A stretch of 64,000 nucleotides of DNA from Brienomyrus brachyistius (GCF_023856365.1 NC_064539.1:17125519-17189518), one strand, 5' to 3'. Shown: positions 1 to 15,500, numbered from the stretch's first letter. A program made the numbers and translations. The notes: generated by a model not told the origin, from the letters alone.

Positions 1-220
1 CGGAGTGAAACAGACAGCAGCCCTGAAGAGATCACATTAAGATCCAGACGGCGTGCGCTCACCCGACGGCAAACAGGATTCCGTGTCACAGCAGGGCTCC
101 TGAGTTCTCCACGGTCTTTGCGTGCGACTGGTTTCCCCGGGTTCTGCATGAGCACGGCAGCATGGATGTCAATGTGGGCTATCCAGGAGCGAGGACTGAA
201 CAGGGCTCAACCCCGCAGCC
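1..220 (-). other. camsap1: camsap1 3'UTR, proximal part
   Basis: This sequence follows the camsap1 stop codon (TGA, complement of 221-223) in the direction of transcription. No poly(A) signal is obvious here, so the 3'UTR probably continues out of the window. Confidence 0.7.
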
Positions 221-517
221 TCACTTCACGCTCTTCTTGGATAACACAGGCCTCTTGACCTGCCACAGGTGATTGTGGATGGTGAGAGCATCCACACTGA
301 CAGACACCGTCTTTGCTGGGATGACCGTAAACTGCTTGCGGTCTGAGCTGTACTTGTAGAGCTTGTCAATCATCTTCTTGCTGATGCACTTGGGTCCGGT
401 GCCAGTGAGCTTAAGGATCTCTTCAGTATCAGGGAAGAAGGAGTACAGTGCCCGAAACTGGCAGCCGCCGTCCCGGAACAGGATCATGAGGTGGTTTGAC
501 TCGCACTTCTCCAGCTC
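221..517 (-). CDS. camsap1: camsap1 coding exon 17 (CKK domain, C-terminus)
   Basis: Encodes residues 1484-1581 and the stop. It carries the core of the CKK domain, including KCESNHLMILFRD, TGTGPKCISKKMIDKLYKY and the DALTIHNHLW motif. The acceptor reads CTGTAG before GAGCTGGAG. The CKK fold recognises the microtubule minus-end lattice. The last residues are basic (KKSVK), as in the human protein. Confidence 0.96.
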   Translation of the reverse strand, partial: ELEKCESNHLMILFRDGGCQFRALYSFFPDTEEILKLTGTGPKCISKKMIDKLYKYSSDRKQFTVIPAKTVSVSVDALTIHNHLWQVKRPVLSKKSVK

Positions 518-3500
518 CTACAGCAGGTAATTATTTCATTTAATTCAAAGGTTAAACTCCATGGGTTTCAGTCAAAACTGACACATACACACATAACTGA
601 GCTTTTTACTGAGCCGATGCCCTCTGAGTTTGCCAACAAAACTATGTGGTGGTTTAAATGAAGACAAAGACGAGGCGATAAAGCGGAACGCATGCAAACC
701 TCAAGGATGGAATTTTTCTGGGGCTCGTTGACCTTCCCAGCCAAGCAGCAGTGAGCAATGGCATTGTGGATTATCGGCTTGTTGGACTTAGCGCTGGGTT
801 CCTTAAACAGCTTGGGGCCTACAGGACAAGAGATTGCAGCTGAACTGAATGATACTGCAGTGAAAAGATCAACACCAACATACAAAGAAAAACTTCCATT
901 TATAATAAACTCAGCATTACCCTTTAAAGCCATTAAACAAAGCTGCCAAACATAAAAGTAGCAGCGCTACACTATTACAACGTAATGCCTGTCTTTGAGC
1001 ATTCAGTAGGCACTGCAACTTACCACTGTACTCTGCCACGGATGTAATGGAGGAGGCTGTGGATCCGTTATCCCAATCCCGCTCGGTGTTGCGGCTGGCA
1101 TTCCGACTTAGCACCGGGAAAGAGTCAATAGAGTCACCCCTATAATCAGATGAGAGGTTCACATCTAACTTGACTCCTTTTGGTTTAGTCTCAAGATAGT
1201 TTGCAAACTAGAGTACTGGGAACTTCATAGCGGGGGATGTGGGAGACACCACATCTGCATGACCACATCCCTTAACTTACTGACATCACTGATCCCATTA
1301 CATCCCTGTTTTCAAAGACATCCGCATGGGCCACTCAGCAGAAGGGGAAAATGCTGTGATTCTCAGAGCAATAAAGCTTCTCCCGTGCAATTCAATTCAC
1401 ATCAGTTCCCAAGCCCATTGCTCAAATTTCAGTGGTAATTTGATGAACAAAAGAACTCAAATCATCCAAAAATAATACCTTCAAGTTACCCATATTCAAA
1501 GGTACCAAATGCATATTTAGCGAAACAATACATTTTCACATTTAAAGGTCAGTTTTTGGTTTCTTAGCAACCGAATTTCATAAACACATTATAGATAAAT
1601 CCAAATTTCCAAAAATGAATCCATGTAACCTTAATAAATGTGATAATTCTATAATACACAAAAAACATTCAGCTTGCAAGTTTCATGACAAAAATCTGCA
1701 TCACATGTAACTGCACTCAGAACGCTACAGAAAATTAAAGACACAAAGTTAATTAAAGTTACAGCAGCAGCATGTAACCACTCTCAATGAGTCACTGATG
1801 AAATGACATTGTGAAATATGATAGGGGTGGGGAAAGTCTGGTAAGAACAGACAAACAGAATGAATTGTTAGCTGTACTCTGAGCCGGGCGTCTATTTCAG
1901 AGGAAAGGTGCAGTGAGAGCCTCACCGCTGGGAGCCGGCTCCCCCGGAATTGACGCTCTCAGCTTCTGTAGTGGCGGCAGAGGCCAGTGAGAGACTGGAG
2001 CCAGACTGGGCACTGCTCAAGTTGTCAGCTGGGGAGGGGGCCACACAAAAAAATAAAAACAAAACACAAATCAGTTCAAAGCCATTAACAACTCTCACCT
2101 GCTGTTGAGACCATTTCACTCCTTTCTATTTACTTATTGTCTTAACATCTTGGCAAGACTTAAAACTTAAATTTAAGGTTTCTTGGCATCTCATACACTT
2201 TACAGATATTCCACTTAATTTACATACTCCGCCTAACACTTCCTATCACAGAAAAGGCACGAATTGACTGCAATACTCAGCAGTGGACTTTGGCACACAA
2301 ATATGGATCGTTAACATGGCTTAGGTGCATCTGCAGCTAGACCCTATTGAAACGCAGCTCAAACTCGAAACGCACAGCATAGCATCACAGGAAACAGCAC
2401 AATCTGCAGGTGACTGCAGGCAAGTCAGTCGATCTTTCAGTGCTAAGCTATTCTTCTGGCAGGTTAGTGTGTATATTGTCTTAAATCAGGAAACTGCACG
2501 TTCAGCTAGCGGCCACCCAGACGCACACCGTGCTGGAGAGGAGCGGAGCAGCCACTTACGGGTCGAGGAGCACTTGGAGTAGGTATCGCTGCTGGACTCT
2601 CCCCGGTGCACCGACTTGGGCCGCTGCTTCTTAGGCTTGCTCTTGGGCTTGGCCAGGCCCTGCTCCTCAATCATCTCCTGCTGCTTCCGCCTCAGGTACT
2701 CCTGCTTGATCAGCTCCCTCCGGGCCTTCTCCTCCTCCTTCCTGATTCGGTCTTCCTCTGCTTTTCGCCTGGGGACACACTCCGATTTACTCCTCCTGGA
2801 AAACACCCTTAACTAAGATGACCTGTACGACTCAGTCTGGTGAACTGGAATTCCCGCAAGCATGTTTAAAACTCCTGAGCTTCTGGCAGGGTGACATCGT
2901 GGATGTGACTGACTTTGACCTTGATCACAGTTTATACCTCGCTATTACCAAGCAAGCCCACTATTTCTTGTCAATAATGTTGGGCTGGGCAACATGGGTT
3001 GGGCAACCAGTGGACTTTGGACCCATAGAGATTTTTGTTCTCCCTACTTGGGGGTTTTTGGTTCCTCTCCTCCATCTCTTTCATGTCCGTCTTTCCTTTT
3101 CCCTGTTTTTCAATTATTCTCTATAAATGATACAGGAACTTTACGGCTGAGAGACTCTGAGGCGTCCTGGGTTAGTCTCTCCAAAGCCCCTCCCTGCCTC
3201 GCCCCCAGCCAGAGGCCCAGACGTTACCTGGACTCGTCCCGTTTCTGCTCCGACTCCAGTTCCAGCTGCTGCTTGCGTATCCGGGCCTCCTCGGCCTTGC
3301 GCTGCTGCTTCAGGAGAAACGCCGCCCGCTTCTTTGCCATCTCGTCCTCTGCCTTCTGCTCGTCCTGGGAAGCAGAAACACCGGCATTCGGACAAAACTA
3401 CAAGGGAAGTTCCCTTCAATCCGCAACACCGCAAACAACCTGCACAAATATAAACGCAGGCGTGGAAGAGTCTGCTCAGGTGAAGTGACTTTAATCTCAC

Positions 3501-6500
3501 CCCACCATGGACTATTTGTCATATTGGGGGGGGGGGGGGGGGGCATTTTACCACCAGTATCATAACTTAAACATGTCAATCAATCAACATACCTTTAAGT
3601 CAAGTGCTGTGCTGCGTCTCAGCCCAAGTATTAAGATAATCAGCAAAGCGCTGCGTCAGTGACGGCCATACAGTACCTTGAAGAAGAATCCCAGCACAGA
3701 CTTCTGGTCTCCATCAGAAATATCAGCCGTAACGTCCCGGATGTCTGAGCCAGTGTCTTCTGGGTCCTTGAGGTCTGACAGATCCACCTCAATGAGGTGA
3801 GATTTGTTCTTGGAGACTTCCTCGGACGAAACATTCTCCTTCCCAGAACCATCGGAGGAATTCAGCTCTCGTTCCTTCAGGGAGCTGAACAGACATTCCT
3901 CGATATTACTAGGCTCCCTGGGAATGGCAGTTCGCTGGTTAGCCTCATCGTTGAGCCGGAAGGTCATGTTTCGGATAACGCCCCTCTCCAGAGAGGCGGC
4001 TGCCTCTACAGGTGCAGTGCTAGCGGAGATGCTGCCCTCCGACTCTCCCTTGGGGGTCCGGCCCCCAGAGAACTGCCTCAGGTGAGGGAGGGTCTCCACA
4101 CTCTGGGTAGGGGTGATAATTCTCATGGCCTGCTTCCCACTCTCTTTTGGCAGTTTGAGTTCTGTGGGTTTTGACCGGGGACCACGGCCCGAGCTCAGCT
4201 TGGGGGGTTTGCGGACCACAGTAGAACCAGAGGAAGAGATGGGCTCCACAAAGTGCACGGCAGGGCGGATCTTGGGCTCAACGACATTGCTCTTCCCGTT
4301 GGCGAAGGTGCCGGTTGGGGTGGGCCCTGGGGAAAGAGCCGGACCCGGTGGAGGCGCCAGTGGAGCTGCTGTGGGTGACTGAACGTTCTGTTTCATTAGC
4401 AGATCCTGTTGCAGTGACAGCTGCATCATTTGCTGCTGAATGGCACTGATGGCCTCGTTCAGCATCTCGATGGAGCGGTTACACTCGTTCAGGTCCGGCT
4501 CTGTGCTGCCGTCTTCCAGCAGCAGGGCACTGTTGATCTTGTTGTCTATCTCTAGGGAGCTGGGAGATGTCGGAGATTCCATCGCCCATCGGACCTTGGC
4601 CTTTCCTTCCTGCCCATTCCTCTCTCTAGCCTTCCCCCTCAGCGCTTCCACGCAAGAGTCATCTTTCGACGAGACCTCTTTCTCGCCATTGACTTTCTGG
4701 TCTTCCTTCGAGTAGTGGTCTGACTTTAAGGGCTGGGGGAGGGTATCACTCTTGCCTTTCTTAACAATGTTTAGGAAGGCTGCCTTCCCCAGCTTGAGCC
4801 TCTGCCGGGCAGACAGCGATTCCATCTTCTTCTTCTGCATCTCAATGGCCCGTCGCTTCTCTTCCAGTTGCATGTGGAGCTGCACGAGCTCAGAGGCCAG
4901 CAGGTTGGCGCCATCCCTGCCCTGCAGCGTAGGGCTCTGCTCTCGCTTCTGCCTCCAGGTAGTCAGTGGCAGCTGGAAGCTCTCGGAGCCGTCGGGGGTC
5001 GTCTTCTGCGAGCTGCTGGTGCTGGAGCGGGCATCGTGGCCGCCGCCTTTCATCTGCCTGCGCTCGGCGAAGCTGGTCATGCGTGCGCTGCTGCTGGCAA
5101 TGCTACTGGCCTGGGATATGGTGCTGAGACAGGGACTGGAGCGGCCACTCGCCCCGTCTTTGTCCTCATGCTCCCTCACCTTCATGTCCTCCTGCAGTTT
5201 GAGCGACTCTTCCTCTTCTGCCTCCCCTTCCGCCCTGTCCAGGCACTTCTGACGCGCCAAGAACAGCTCAGTGTCTTGCTCTTCCTCTTCAGACTCTGAG
5301 TCCTTGCTAATCTCCCAGGCTAAGGAGTTAGAGAAGGGGCTAGTCCTCACTTGGCCTGCCAGAGGGGTACTGTCGTCCTTGTCGGAAGCATGAAGGAAGA
5401 ACCCGCAGGACTGCCCGCGAGATGAGAGGTCCATGCTGCTGATGACGTCCGGTTTGAAGGCACCAGAGCCACCCTCTGTAGGCAGCTCCTTAGGTTCAGG
5501 AAGAAACTCTGTACTAGAAATGGGGGTGAAGGTGTGATTGAGGTCATGGTTAGACCCAGATGAGGGGACTTTCCTCCGGGTGGAAGGTGTGGGTCCCTCA
5601 GTGCCTCTCCGGGAGGAGCTGCGAGACCTCACTTCACCGCATTCCTCCTCTTTGTTGAGGTTTATAGATTTCTCCTTTGCAGGTTTCAAAACAGCAGGCA
5701 TCAATGGTTCTAAATAAAAGCTATCAGGTTGTGGTTCAATGGGGATCTCCTGCGGCCTCCTCCTGGGTGATCGTGCGGAAGAGGTCCTGGAGGAGACATT
5801 CTGGAGATCGAGGTTCTCGCGGCTGGGGTCACAGCCAGCATCGAGTCCTTTCTCAGACTTGATGATGGCCACCAGCTCCTCCTCCTCCTCATCATCCCTC
5901 ACATTCACGTGTCCAAGCAGGCTATGCCCGCTGATGCCACGGGGCCCCAGATGAAACACCGGGCCACCTAACTGGTGACTGGGGGTGACGTTGAGCACGT
6001 TGGAAGCCAGGCTGTCCTTACTGATGGAACGGGCCAAACTGACGCTGTCGCCCGAGGCCAGGTCAGCGTCGCTGTCCGTGGCGTAAGGCGTGGGCTGTGA
6101 CAGTGGTCTGGGAGAAAAACAGAGGAGAAATCACATCCAATTCTGCTCCAGAGGAGAACAGCAACAGGATACAATCAATATTGAATTTGACCACTACACT
6201 TTTCCTGTTAATGACAACACACATAATACCCAATATTTTAAAAAAATGACACATGGTGTGAATTACAATCAGATGTAACATCTTTTTTCCCCAATACAGA
6301 ACCCTTTATCCACAGTATATAAGAAAGGACCATGCTAATTTGACATGTCCAGACCTACTAGGCTATTCACTGTTTGCTGAAGGTCATCAGCCAGGTGTAA
6401 CAGAACGATGAACGCACTCCAAAAGAACAAATAACTACTTGGTAGTTGCAGTTTTAATGGGTCGACATTAGCTCCTCACCTCTGCTTCTTCTCAGTCCAG

Positions 6501-9500
6501 GCCATCACTGAGCCCCTGGGATGGCCATCTACTCGAGTTAGAGAATTGGAGCGGTTTCTCATATCTAGGAATGAATGCAGTAACAACTGATATGTAAGCT
6601 GAACTTTTAGCCTTCCTCAGACATAAGGCAGGTAGAGAGGAAGATACGACAAATAGCTTTAAGGAGGGGAACAATTTACATAACAGATTTTATATGCTTA
6701 GTAGAATTTACAACATACAATCGCTGTCAGTAATCCTTTAAAACTAAATGTTGATGAATACCAAAATGTAAATCTTCAAGCATTTCTTGTTCAGCCTTTC
6801 TACCACTAGAGGGCAGCAGTGACAACTGGACCGTGCTTACCAGACGCTGCCTCTCCTTGTAAGGATTTCTGCTGCCTCTGCCTCAGGGGGAGCAGAGGAT
6901 GCGAGTTCCCCAGGGCAGGACTCCCTTTACTGCTACAAAGAAAAAGCGAACCTCAGCCAAATGTGGAACACGCAAGCTCGAGGTACAGCTTTTTCAGTAC
7001 GATACCAACCAAAAATAAATTAAATAGGATGCGAGACTCGGCAAACAGGTGCCCTGTATTACATTCTTAGAAACCGCAATGCATACTCCCTGTCCAACAT
7101 TTGGGAATAATCATTTTACTCAGAAGTAAAGTGGGTCCACAAGCTGGCCAAGTCAGAGCTCAGAGACATTTCCAGGTCAGAACTGAATCAGACAGAAATG
7201 ATCTACCATTATGACCAAGATTCCACCTCATGGAACTGGTGTAGAGGAGACAGTAGAGTCAGCCAGTCACTGGAGCAGTTGGGGTTAAGGGCCTTGCTCA
7301 AGGGCCCAATGGTGGGATCACTCTGCTGACCACGGGATTTGAACCAACAACCTTCTGAGTCCCAAACCACAGTGCTGCCCCCACCCCCAAACAAAGTATT
7401 TTTAATGCCTTTTCATTAAATGCATAATTCTATATGCTGTTTTATAGTTTTGTTGTCTTTATGATTATTCTAAAATGCGGAGAATAGTACAAAAATCGTA
7501 TGGGTAGGGGTGTGCCCGCTTATGATGGCTACCGCACACACGGAGCCATTCCACACAAATACATTTATGCTCCGGCCCGTCACAGCCATCAGCGACACAG
7601 AACATCTCACAGCTCTGATCTAACTGCGGCCAGACAGAGGCACACTGAGAACATACGATACGATGAACCCGCAGGATAAAAAAAATAATAAAAAATTTCC
7701 CTCCTTTATTCAAAGTGAATCCAATTAGCACACCATACTGGGAAATGAACAGGGGATGAACTACTAAGGATCGTGACCAGATCAAAAAAAATACTGCTTA
7801 AAATATGTACTCAGTTCAACAATGGGTTAAAGCAGCCCGACATTAGTGCTCAGCATGCTAATAGTATGGCCAAAACCAGCGAGTCTAAACATCTCAATCT
7901 TGCCTGTGCATGATGACAAGTAAGCAGCTATCGGAAATATGACTGTACAGACCTGGACAGACCCAATCCGCATGTAACAGGAAATTATCAAATCACCTGG
8001 AAACTGGGCCCCACTCCAGGTAGATATCAGCATCATCAATTAAATGAGTCCTGTTATAGGTCATACGCTAACATGCATTTGGTAGAGGGTGAGTTTTCAG
8101 CTTCCAACAAAAGTGGGATGTTTCTTGGATATTTGTGTAACTAAAATATGCACACACTTAACAGCTAGTGTTGATTCTTGCTTTTTTTTGCATTTGTTTC
8201 TTGGTAAAAACCACAGTGTGACTCAGTACACAATGTCAGATTTGGTCCAATTCATAAAGGAAAACAAACAGAACCAAAAGTGCAAAAATTAATGCTTCAA
8301 TACAAGGCTACAAGATGCCAGACAGTCACAGTCCGGGACAGGAAGACTCAGAGGAGGCTCTTCAGGATGCTGGTAATACCTGCTGCTGGCTTCCGTGTGC
8401 TGCACAGTGTCAGGTGCTCCAGGCGATACCAGGAAGCTGCGCTTGGTGGCGTTAGAGATGGGGACAGGGTGGCGGGTTCCCTTGGGCTGCAGGATCGCTC
8501 TCGCTGCACGGGAGTGATAACGTGTCAGGCAAACAGGCTGCGATCAAACAACCACCTGTCTCCTTATGCCATAATGAAACACGGTCAATACTGCCAGCCG
8601 CAAAAGAGAAAGTGAAAAATTGTAACTGCTTGAAGTGCTAACATTTAACAATCAGATTACTATAAAAAAAAAATACAAAAGTCAGCTTCTGACCTACATC
8701 ACTCCACAGTGTAATGGTATTGAAAATGCCACAACCAAGTTCAGCAACTGAGGAAAATTAAACAAAGCAGACTTGTAATTCAGGTTAAGCTGCTTAACAT
8801 AGACAAGGAAAGAAAACATCCAGGCATCAGGACACCTGTGTCACTGCCGGCATCAGCCAGGCAAACCCTTACCGTCTTTGATCTCCTGCAAGTCGCGGGG
8901 TTGGACGAAATCAGGCTTGACAACCTCAAACCACCAGAAGAGCTCAGCGACGAAGACCATGACGTTTTGCTGAGAACGAGAACCTGGGTTCAGCTGAGCG
9001 GTTTTAAAGACTCATGGCAAACAGCACCAGTGTGATTGTATATGCGCTCCGGGGTCTTGGAGCTTCTTTCATGTAAAACCGTCTGTGTTGTACTAAACTG
9101 GAGAATTAAGTTTAAATGAATGAAAGCAGCTAATGGAACCTTGAGCACAAGTGGAGCGTAGAGCATGTCCTCAATGGTCAGGTAGAAGCCCTTGTTAAGA
9201 TACTCGTTGGCAAACTCCTTCAGGAGCTGGATGTTGTACAAGCTGTCGGCGATCGAGGTCACCTCCTTTAAGCAGATATCTGAGAGACATATAGATATAT
9301 CAACGTTTCAGTTTACACAAGCCTGATACAATTGAATTGGATACTCAAGACCAGAATGTCATTCACACACAAAAAACTATACCTACTGTCCCGAGTGTCT
9401 CGGGGCAGGGATGCCATGCGTGCATTAATCAATGCCTACCATCTAGCTTCATGTGGTCGGGGCAGTAGTAATGGACCACAGCCAGCAGGGCGGCACAATC

Positions 9501-12500
9501 ACACCCATCCTTCATCAGGTCCTCCAGCAGGGGGAAGTAAGGTAACTGCCGGCCAGAGAGGTGGTCCCTGCGATACCGTACCTAAGAGCGGGAATAGAAC
9601 TGGATCAGACGAGCCTGGCTTTTATGGAATGGGCCGGTTCCTGTGGCAACTGGAAGCACTTGGCTATACATCCAGGTTGGTGGCCTCATTCTGCAGCAGT
9701 GGCACTCTGAACACGGCTTTCAGCACAGCACACCTTCTGGGCAGCCATGCCTTCCCTCCATTGGTTAGTGTCTCCCTCCATCCTGCACTCCTGACCACGT
9801 CCTCTCAAACTTCCAAATAAATAGAGGGGAAGTCCAGAGATCAGTCCTTAATGTCCCCTTCCTTCTTCCCTGAAAGTGTGGCTGTAGGACAAGCTAAACC
9901 ACAGATTTCTGTGAGCACTAACATCACAAGCTTATAAGCAGCAGCCAGACGTCGGTGACCGGGCTCCCGGCGAGTGTGGACATTCACCCCGCTAAGCAGG
10001 ATGCGAGCGCTTGGTGGATGTGGGCCGACCCACAGCGACGGGCCCACCTCATCTGCCTTCCAGTCACTCGCTGCTCGTTTTCATTCCCAGAGATTGCGGT
10101 GAATACCGATTAGGTCCAGCGCCAGCCTACAGAGCCTCTACGCAGCTAAATCTCACTCAGGCCAGAACATTCTTTGGCAAAGCTGCATCTATCTGCTTCA
10201 TGTATAATTAAAGAAACACCACTAAATGCATCAGGATGTGAGAGTTCTAGATGGGATACGAGTGTCAAACACTGATGAGAGGCATGTGACCTTCGGATTT
10301 GTTAGGGGAGCTGGAGGGGATGTGATTCCGGGGGAAGCTGACTGGCACGTCCTGATTGTCCAGAGTTCAAAGTGTCCCTGGGTCAACAAGGGAGGGGCTA
10401 GCATTGCACTTTAACCAATCACAGTCTTCATCACCACATTAATTAAAACCAATGCTTTCTGTTAAGTGGCAAGGTGCACAGATTTCTAAAGTACCCGTTT
10501 TACTGTGAATGCCTTTTGGTAAAGGGCATGTCATGGATAAACAGACTAAGCAGGAATATGCAAACCTGCAGAGGCCCTAGAGAGCAATGTACTGTAAGGG
10601 TGTCTATTTCATGCTAATAACAGTCACAACAACAACAACAACAACAAACAAGGCTCGAACCAGCAACCTTGCGGTGACACACAGTGCCCCTAAACCCAAT
10701 AGCTGGAATAGCCGAGATTGAAAATGAAAATTAACCAATGTGGTGATGTCATATGATGAAGGCTGATTGGTCGAAGAAGTGAAACACAAACCTCTCCCTT
10801 TGACCCAGGGACACTGAACTCCAGTGCACCAAATCCAAACAGACTGTCTCACACTCTATAGCCTACAGGCAGCAGGGGGAACGCAGTACAGCACAGCACC
10901 CCCCAGGAGGAGCGCCACCCAGGAGGAGCGCCCCCCAGAATGCCTAAGCATACTCAGTACAGAAAAAGGGAACACAATGCACATAGTATGGTACCGCCGG
11001 AGGGTATGCCAGCATAACGGCTGCTATACTGTGATAAAAAGCACATCGTCAAGACGAAAATGATCCAAATTGAATTTTGGGTTTGGGGGTAACGTTATGC
11101 ATATAATGGCCATCAATAAAATATTTTTAAGAACAAGAGGAATATTATAATAGTTGCACAGCTACTGACAGCAAAAGGAGTAACTGTACCAATCAGCACT
11201 TAGCAACAGAGTGTCATGCACCTCTGCTATGGGTTTCCATGGCTTTTCTTGGCATGGAAAATATGTAGTCAGTCTTTCATCCCTCTAAATCAGGGGTCCT
11301 CAAAGGTCTACATCAGATGGCAGAGGTCATCATTTCATAAACATTAATGAATTAACTTTTAATATAGACAATTGGGATTGAAAGATTGGTTTATGGTTCA
11401 CTGATCGTTTCCACTCAATGTCATGGGGGGGTGGGTGTGGATTATGACGAGATGGTGTGTGCAAAGTTTGGTGGTCCTACATTGAATTTTTGTACTTCAG
11501 ACATGTTAACCCTATTTACGTTAACCATACTAATCCATACGGTGCATTTCTGGTTAGATTCAGACTGACTTGTGGTTCAGTCTGGACTTTTAGAACTCTT
11601 GCTCTAAACCATCCAGCACAGAGTGACCGCACTCACGGACCACAACATGGTGACCTCCATCCAAGGTTACATGACCCTGATCTACTGAAGAGCTCATTGA
11701 AGGACGACAGGAATATAGGGGAGTTAATCTGTAAGCAGGGAGGGAGGGCAGGGGGCCTCAGGGGGAGGATGAGGCGCTAAATGAAGATGTACGGTACTAA
11801 GCGAGTGCGCTCTGGGGGCCCCAGCATGCAATGGGCCAGCGCGTGCATGAACTGGCTGTTGGGGGAGAGTCAGGGTGACAGTATGCGAGCACTAATGACA
11901 GGGCGGGTTATGCGGGAGCCGGGCTCAGCGTGACAGAAGCAGTGACAGGTCACAGGTCACAGGTGCGCCTGGAGCTGTGGGTATCCAGGCCGCTTGCCCA
12001 CCTGACAGGGCTTTGGGTGGCAGAAAGACACGGCTCAGGCCGTCCAGGTAAAACATGATAAAAACATGCCACCTTACAGAGGCGACAGCCTTCTATCACA
12101 CTACGGGGAAAATCACCAACTGCCACAACAGGAGGCAGATACCCAAGCCCAGCCTGAGATATGGGCATCCCTTTGATCTGGATATCCATGCCATCTCTCA
12201 GTACCCAGCAGACCAGAGTGGGGGTGGGAGGTGGCACAAGTGATAGCATGCATTCATGGACAACCTACACAGTGGGAATGCCTTTAAAACAGGAAGAGAA
12301 GAGCTTGCAGTCAACTTACAGGTACTAGCTTCCAATACCATTTGGAGGGAGACTATCCAAGTAGCAGGGAGGGAGATTAGGAGGAGACAAACAGGAAGAG
12401 CAGCAGAAAGGTCAAAGGTCAGATGCAAACAGATGGGAGCAGATCGGTTTCCGGGTTAGTGAGAAGGTCAACAGTGTTAAACAGGAACTGACTCAGCAGA

Positions 12501-15500
12501 TAAATCTGAGAGCACAATCCGCGTCTGTGGAATTCTGCTGGGATTCCAGATGAGTACTGGGAACATGCAGTTAAGGATTAAAATGTAAGGGAAAATACAG
12601 GACTTCATGCTAATAAAAGCATATAAAGGGAGATGTGTTGTCAAAGGCATCTGACTGGTCAATGGCACTGATTTTTTTTGTACAGCCACTCATACACATT
12701 ATGGGTACTGTGAAACATGTTATACTATTCAATGGAGTGACAAAAAAAATCATAGTCATGCATGACACTGCCATGTCAGGCAGCACCTTTGCTACATCTG
12801 AATCAGTCAAGAAAACCATTAGGAATGAGCTGTGAGCATCTAAATCACAGTATGCGCCTTATAAAGAACAGGCAATCTGGCAGCTTCTGTGAGTTTCAAT
12901 CACCAGTAAACATGAAAGCAGTTGGCCAATGTCAAACGGCCCTGGAGCGCCTCACCCGGGCCAAACATGTCACACGATAAGGGAAACAAGGGCAAGAGGC
13001 GGGTACCTTCTGGTGACTGGGAGACTCCAGGAGGTGCTGCTTCAGTTTGAGCTCCTTCTCTGTGATCTCCCTCATCTTCAGGTTCACCTGTGATGAAAGA
13101 GAGGTTCCCCTGCATGAAGACGACCACAGCGGGAACAAGCGGCCTAGGCTCTCTGCAGCGGTCATGCCCTGAAGAAACCGCAACACCCCAACCTGCTCTT
13201 TCCAGAAGCTCAGAGAGCTCATGTTAATAGTTAATTAGATTGCAGAGGGGCAAACTTCATCCAAGATGTACTGTTAGAATGGAAATGCAAAGCACCATAG
13301 CAAGGGGAGGGCTACATTAGTCCTCCGGACTGTAAGTGTATTTGCTGGTAATGGATAAGGGAGGGGGACAGAGAGCGAGACAGCAAGCGAGAGAGAGCGA
13401 GACAGCAAGCGAGAGAGAGCGAGACAGCAAGCGAGAGAGAGCGAGACAGCAAGCGAGAGAGAGACAGCAAGCAAGAGAGAGAGCGAGACAGCAAACTAGA
13501 GAACGGTTACAAGATTCCAAATGTTGCTGAGTCATCAGCCAATCCTGAGCTGGCTGACGGAAGATGGCTGGACAGCCATGGAAATGTGGGGAAACGTGAG
13601 CCAGTGTGTTACAAAACAGCAGTGCAGGGTAAGCACAGGGCTCCCCAGGGGCGACTCACTGAATAAAATGGAGAGTGCGCACTAGGGCAACAGCAGTGTG
13701 GTCTCAGAGTCAACACCTCTTTGTTATTGATAAGAAAGGTAATGGCAGACCAAATGGGTGGGATTGCCTTACTGAGGACACGAGTGTGGAATAATAGGTC
13801 AGGAATGAGGATTGTATTAATACTACCTACCTACAGAGTCCCAAAGCCTTTTCATTTTTTATTACCTAACATCGACATCCCGTTCATAAACGTGATGCTA
13901 TTACCACCCAAAGCGACTGCAAGATTTCTACCCATTTTACTGAAGAAATTTTAGGTAGGTACCATGCACAAGGTGGCTCAAGCAGTAACACTCTGCCAAA
14001 CCTCAGGATACCAATCCAGGTCTTTAATCAATATGCTATCTACTGCGCTATGCGTTTGCCATATCTGAATGCTTGGTTTCAACGGGATATTTTGCTATAG
14101 CCATTCAAACACAGTAACATTCTGAAGGGTATAACAATAGAGCCATCCAGCAATTTGGCCAACAGCCTCCAACGTGCTGAACCTCAATGCCATCTGCTAC
14201 TCTGGCAGTTTATTTTAAAATCTTCTGGACTCATCCTGGTCATGAGGTACACACCTTGTTGATCCAGAAGACCATGGCATCCTCCAGGTCGAAGGGAAGC
14301 TCCTTGGAGGCACTGAAGGTAGAGAAGCGCTTCACACTGGCCACCACCTTCTCGATGCTGATCATCTCCACAGTGTAGGACATCATGAGGGCATCGATCA
14401 TGGCTATGTGGGCACTCTGTCCAGGGAAGGCATAGGTAAACCAACAACTGAAAAGCTCAAAACACAAAAACCTCTGAAAACCCATCACCTCAAAAAAAGA
14501 TCCAACGGGTCCCCAGAGGCTATGCAGACATAACATAGATGCATGGTACAGAAATAGGGTGCATCACGGACCAGTAAGCCAGCAACAAGAAGGTCCCTCC
14601 TCAGAATACAAAGCACGATTCCTCACTCCGCAGTTCATCAGCTTAGCTCTCAATGATAACTGCAGCAAGGATGTGAAATCCCTGAGCTTCACAGATCAAA
14701 TGGCAGGCGTTTCTACAAGCAGCAAAGCCACCCACAATAGCTAATTCATTAACCATACCAGCTGCGGGCATCCCTATGAGTGACTGGTGACCCTCACCAC
14801 TGGAGGCGAGGACCCAGCTACAAGATGAAACCGCTATCCTCTAAAATACTATAATCCTGGGCAAGGAATTATTATCACTAACAGAACCAGTGAACAGGAA
14901 TCTAGTTTTTGTAAGGCACAAATTACATACAGAGAACACTTTGCAAAGCAGCATTACATTACAGTGTGCAAGTGGAAACAACAGAGGAGACAATGGCATG
15001 TTCACAAACCTAAAACAGGGTCCAAGACTCAGAGCACTGCACGACACACGGCAAATTTTAAACCAGATCTTTTCTAGCTACTGGTGGAGAATTAACTCTG
15101 CGATGGATAAAACCACATGACCAATATGCGTTGCCGTGCAGGACACTTCTCATGGACGTGACAGATGACAAGCACTTCATGGTTAATGGACTTTTCCCCA
15201 GTAAAAACCTGACACAGCTCAGAATCAGACTGTGCATCAGTCAGAGGCCTGAATTGTGAATAATATCACAAGTGGAACATGAGTTTGCACAGATGAGGTC
15301 CCGTTCTTGACAGCGCCGTGGGGTTCATTTCTTCTACATCCACATTTAGTTCACAAGTCTTTGAATATTAGCATTTGCACAATATTACATTACTAATGCT
15401 AGCTGTACAATTGTAGTTTGACAGGCTGTTGAATATTATGCAAGAAACATTATAACTGGCTACATAACAGTTCACCTGTACTGTCAGGTAAGCAATGTGA

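Noticed and set aside
3797..5299. Several plus-strand open frames of 90-166 codons
   Set aside because: They lie antisense to the continuous, conserved camsap1 exon 11 and have Ser/Leu-rich shadow compositions.
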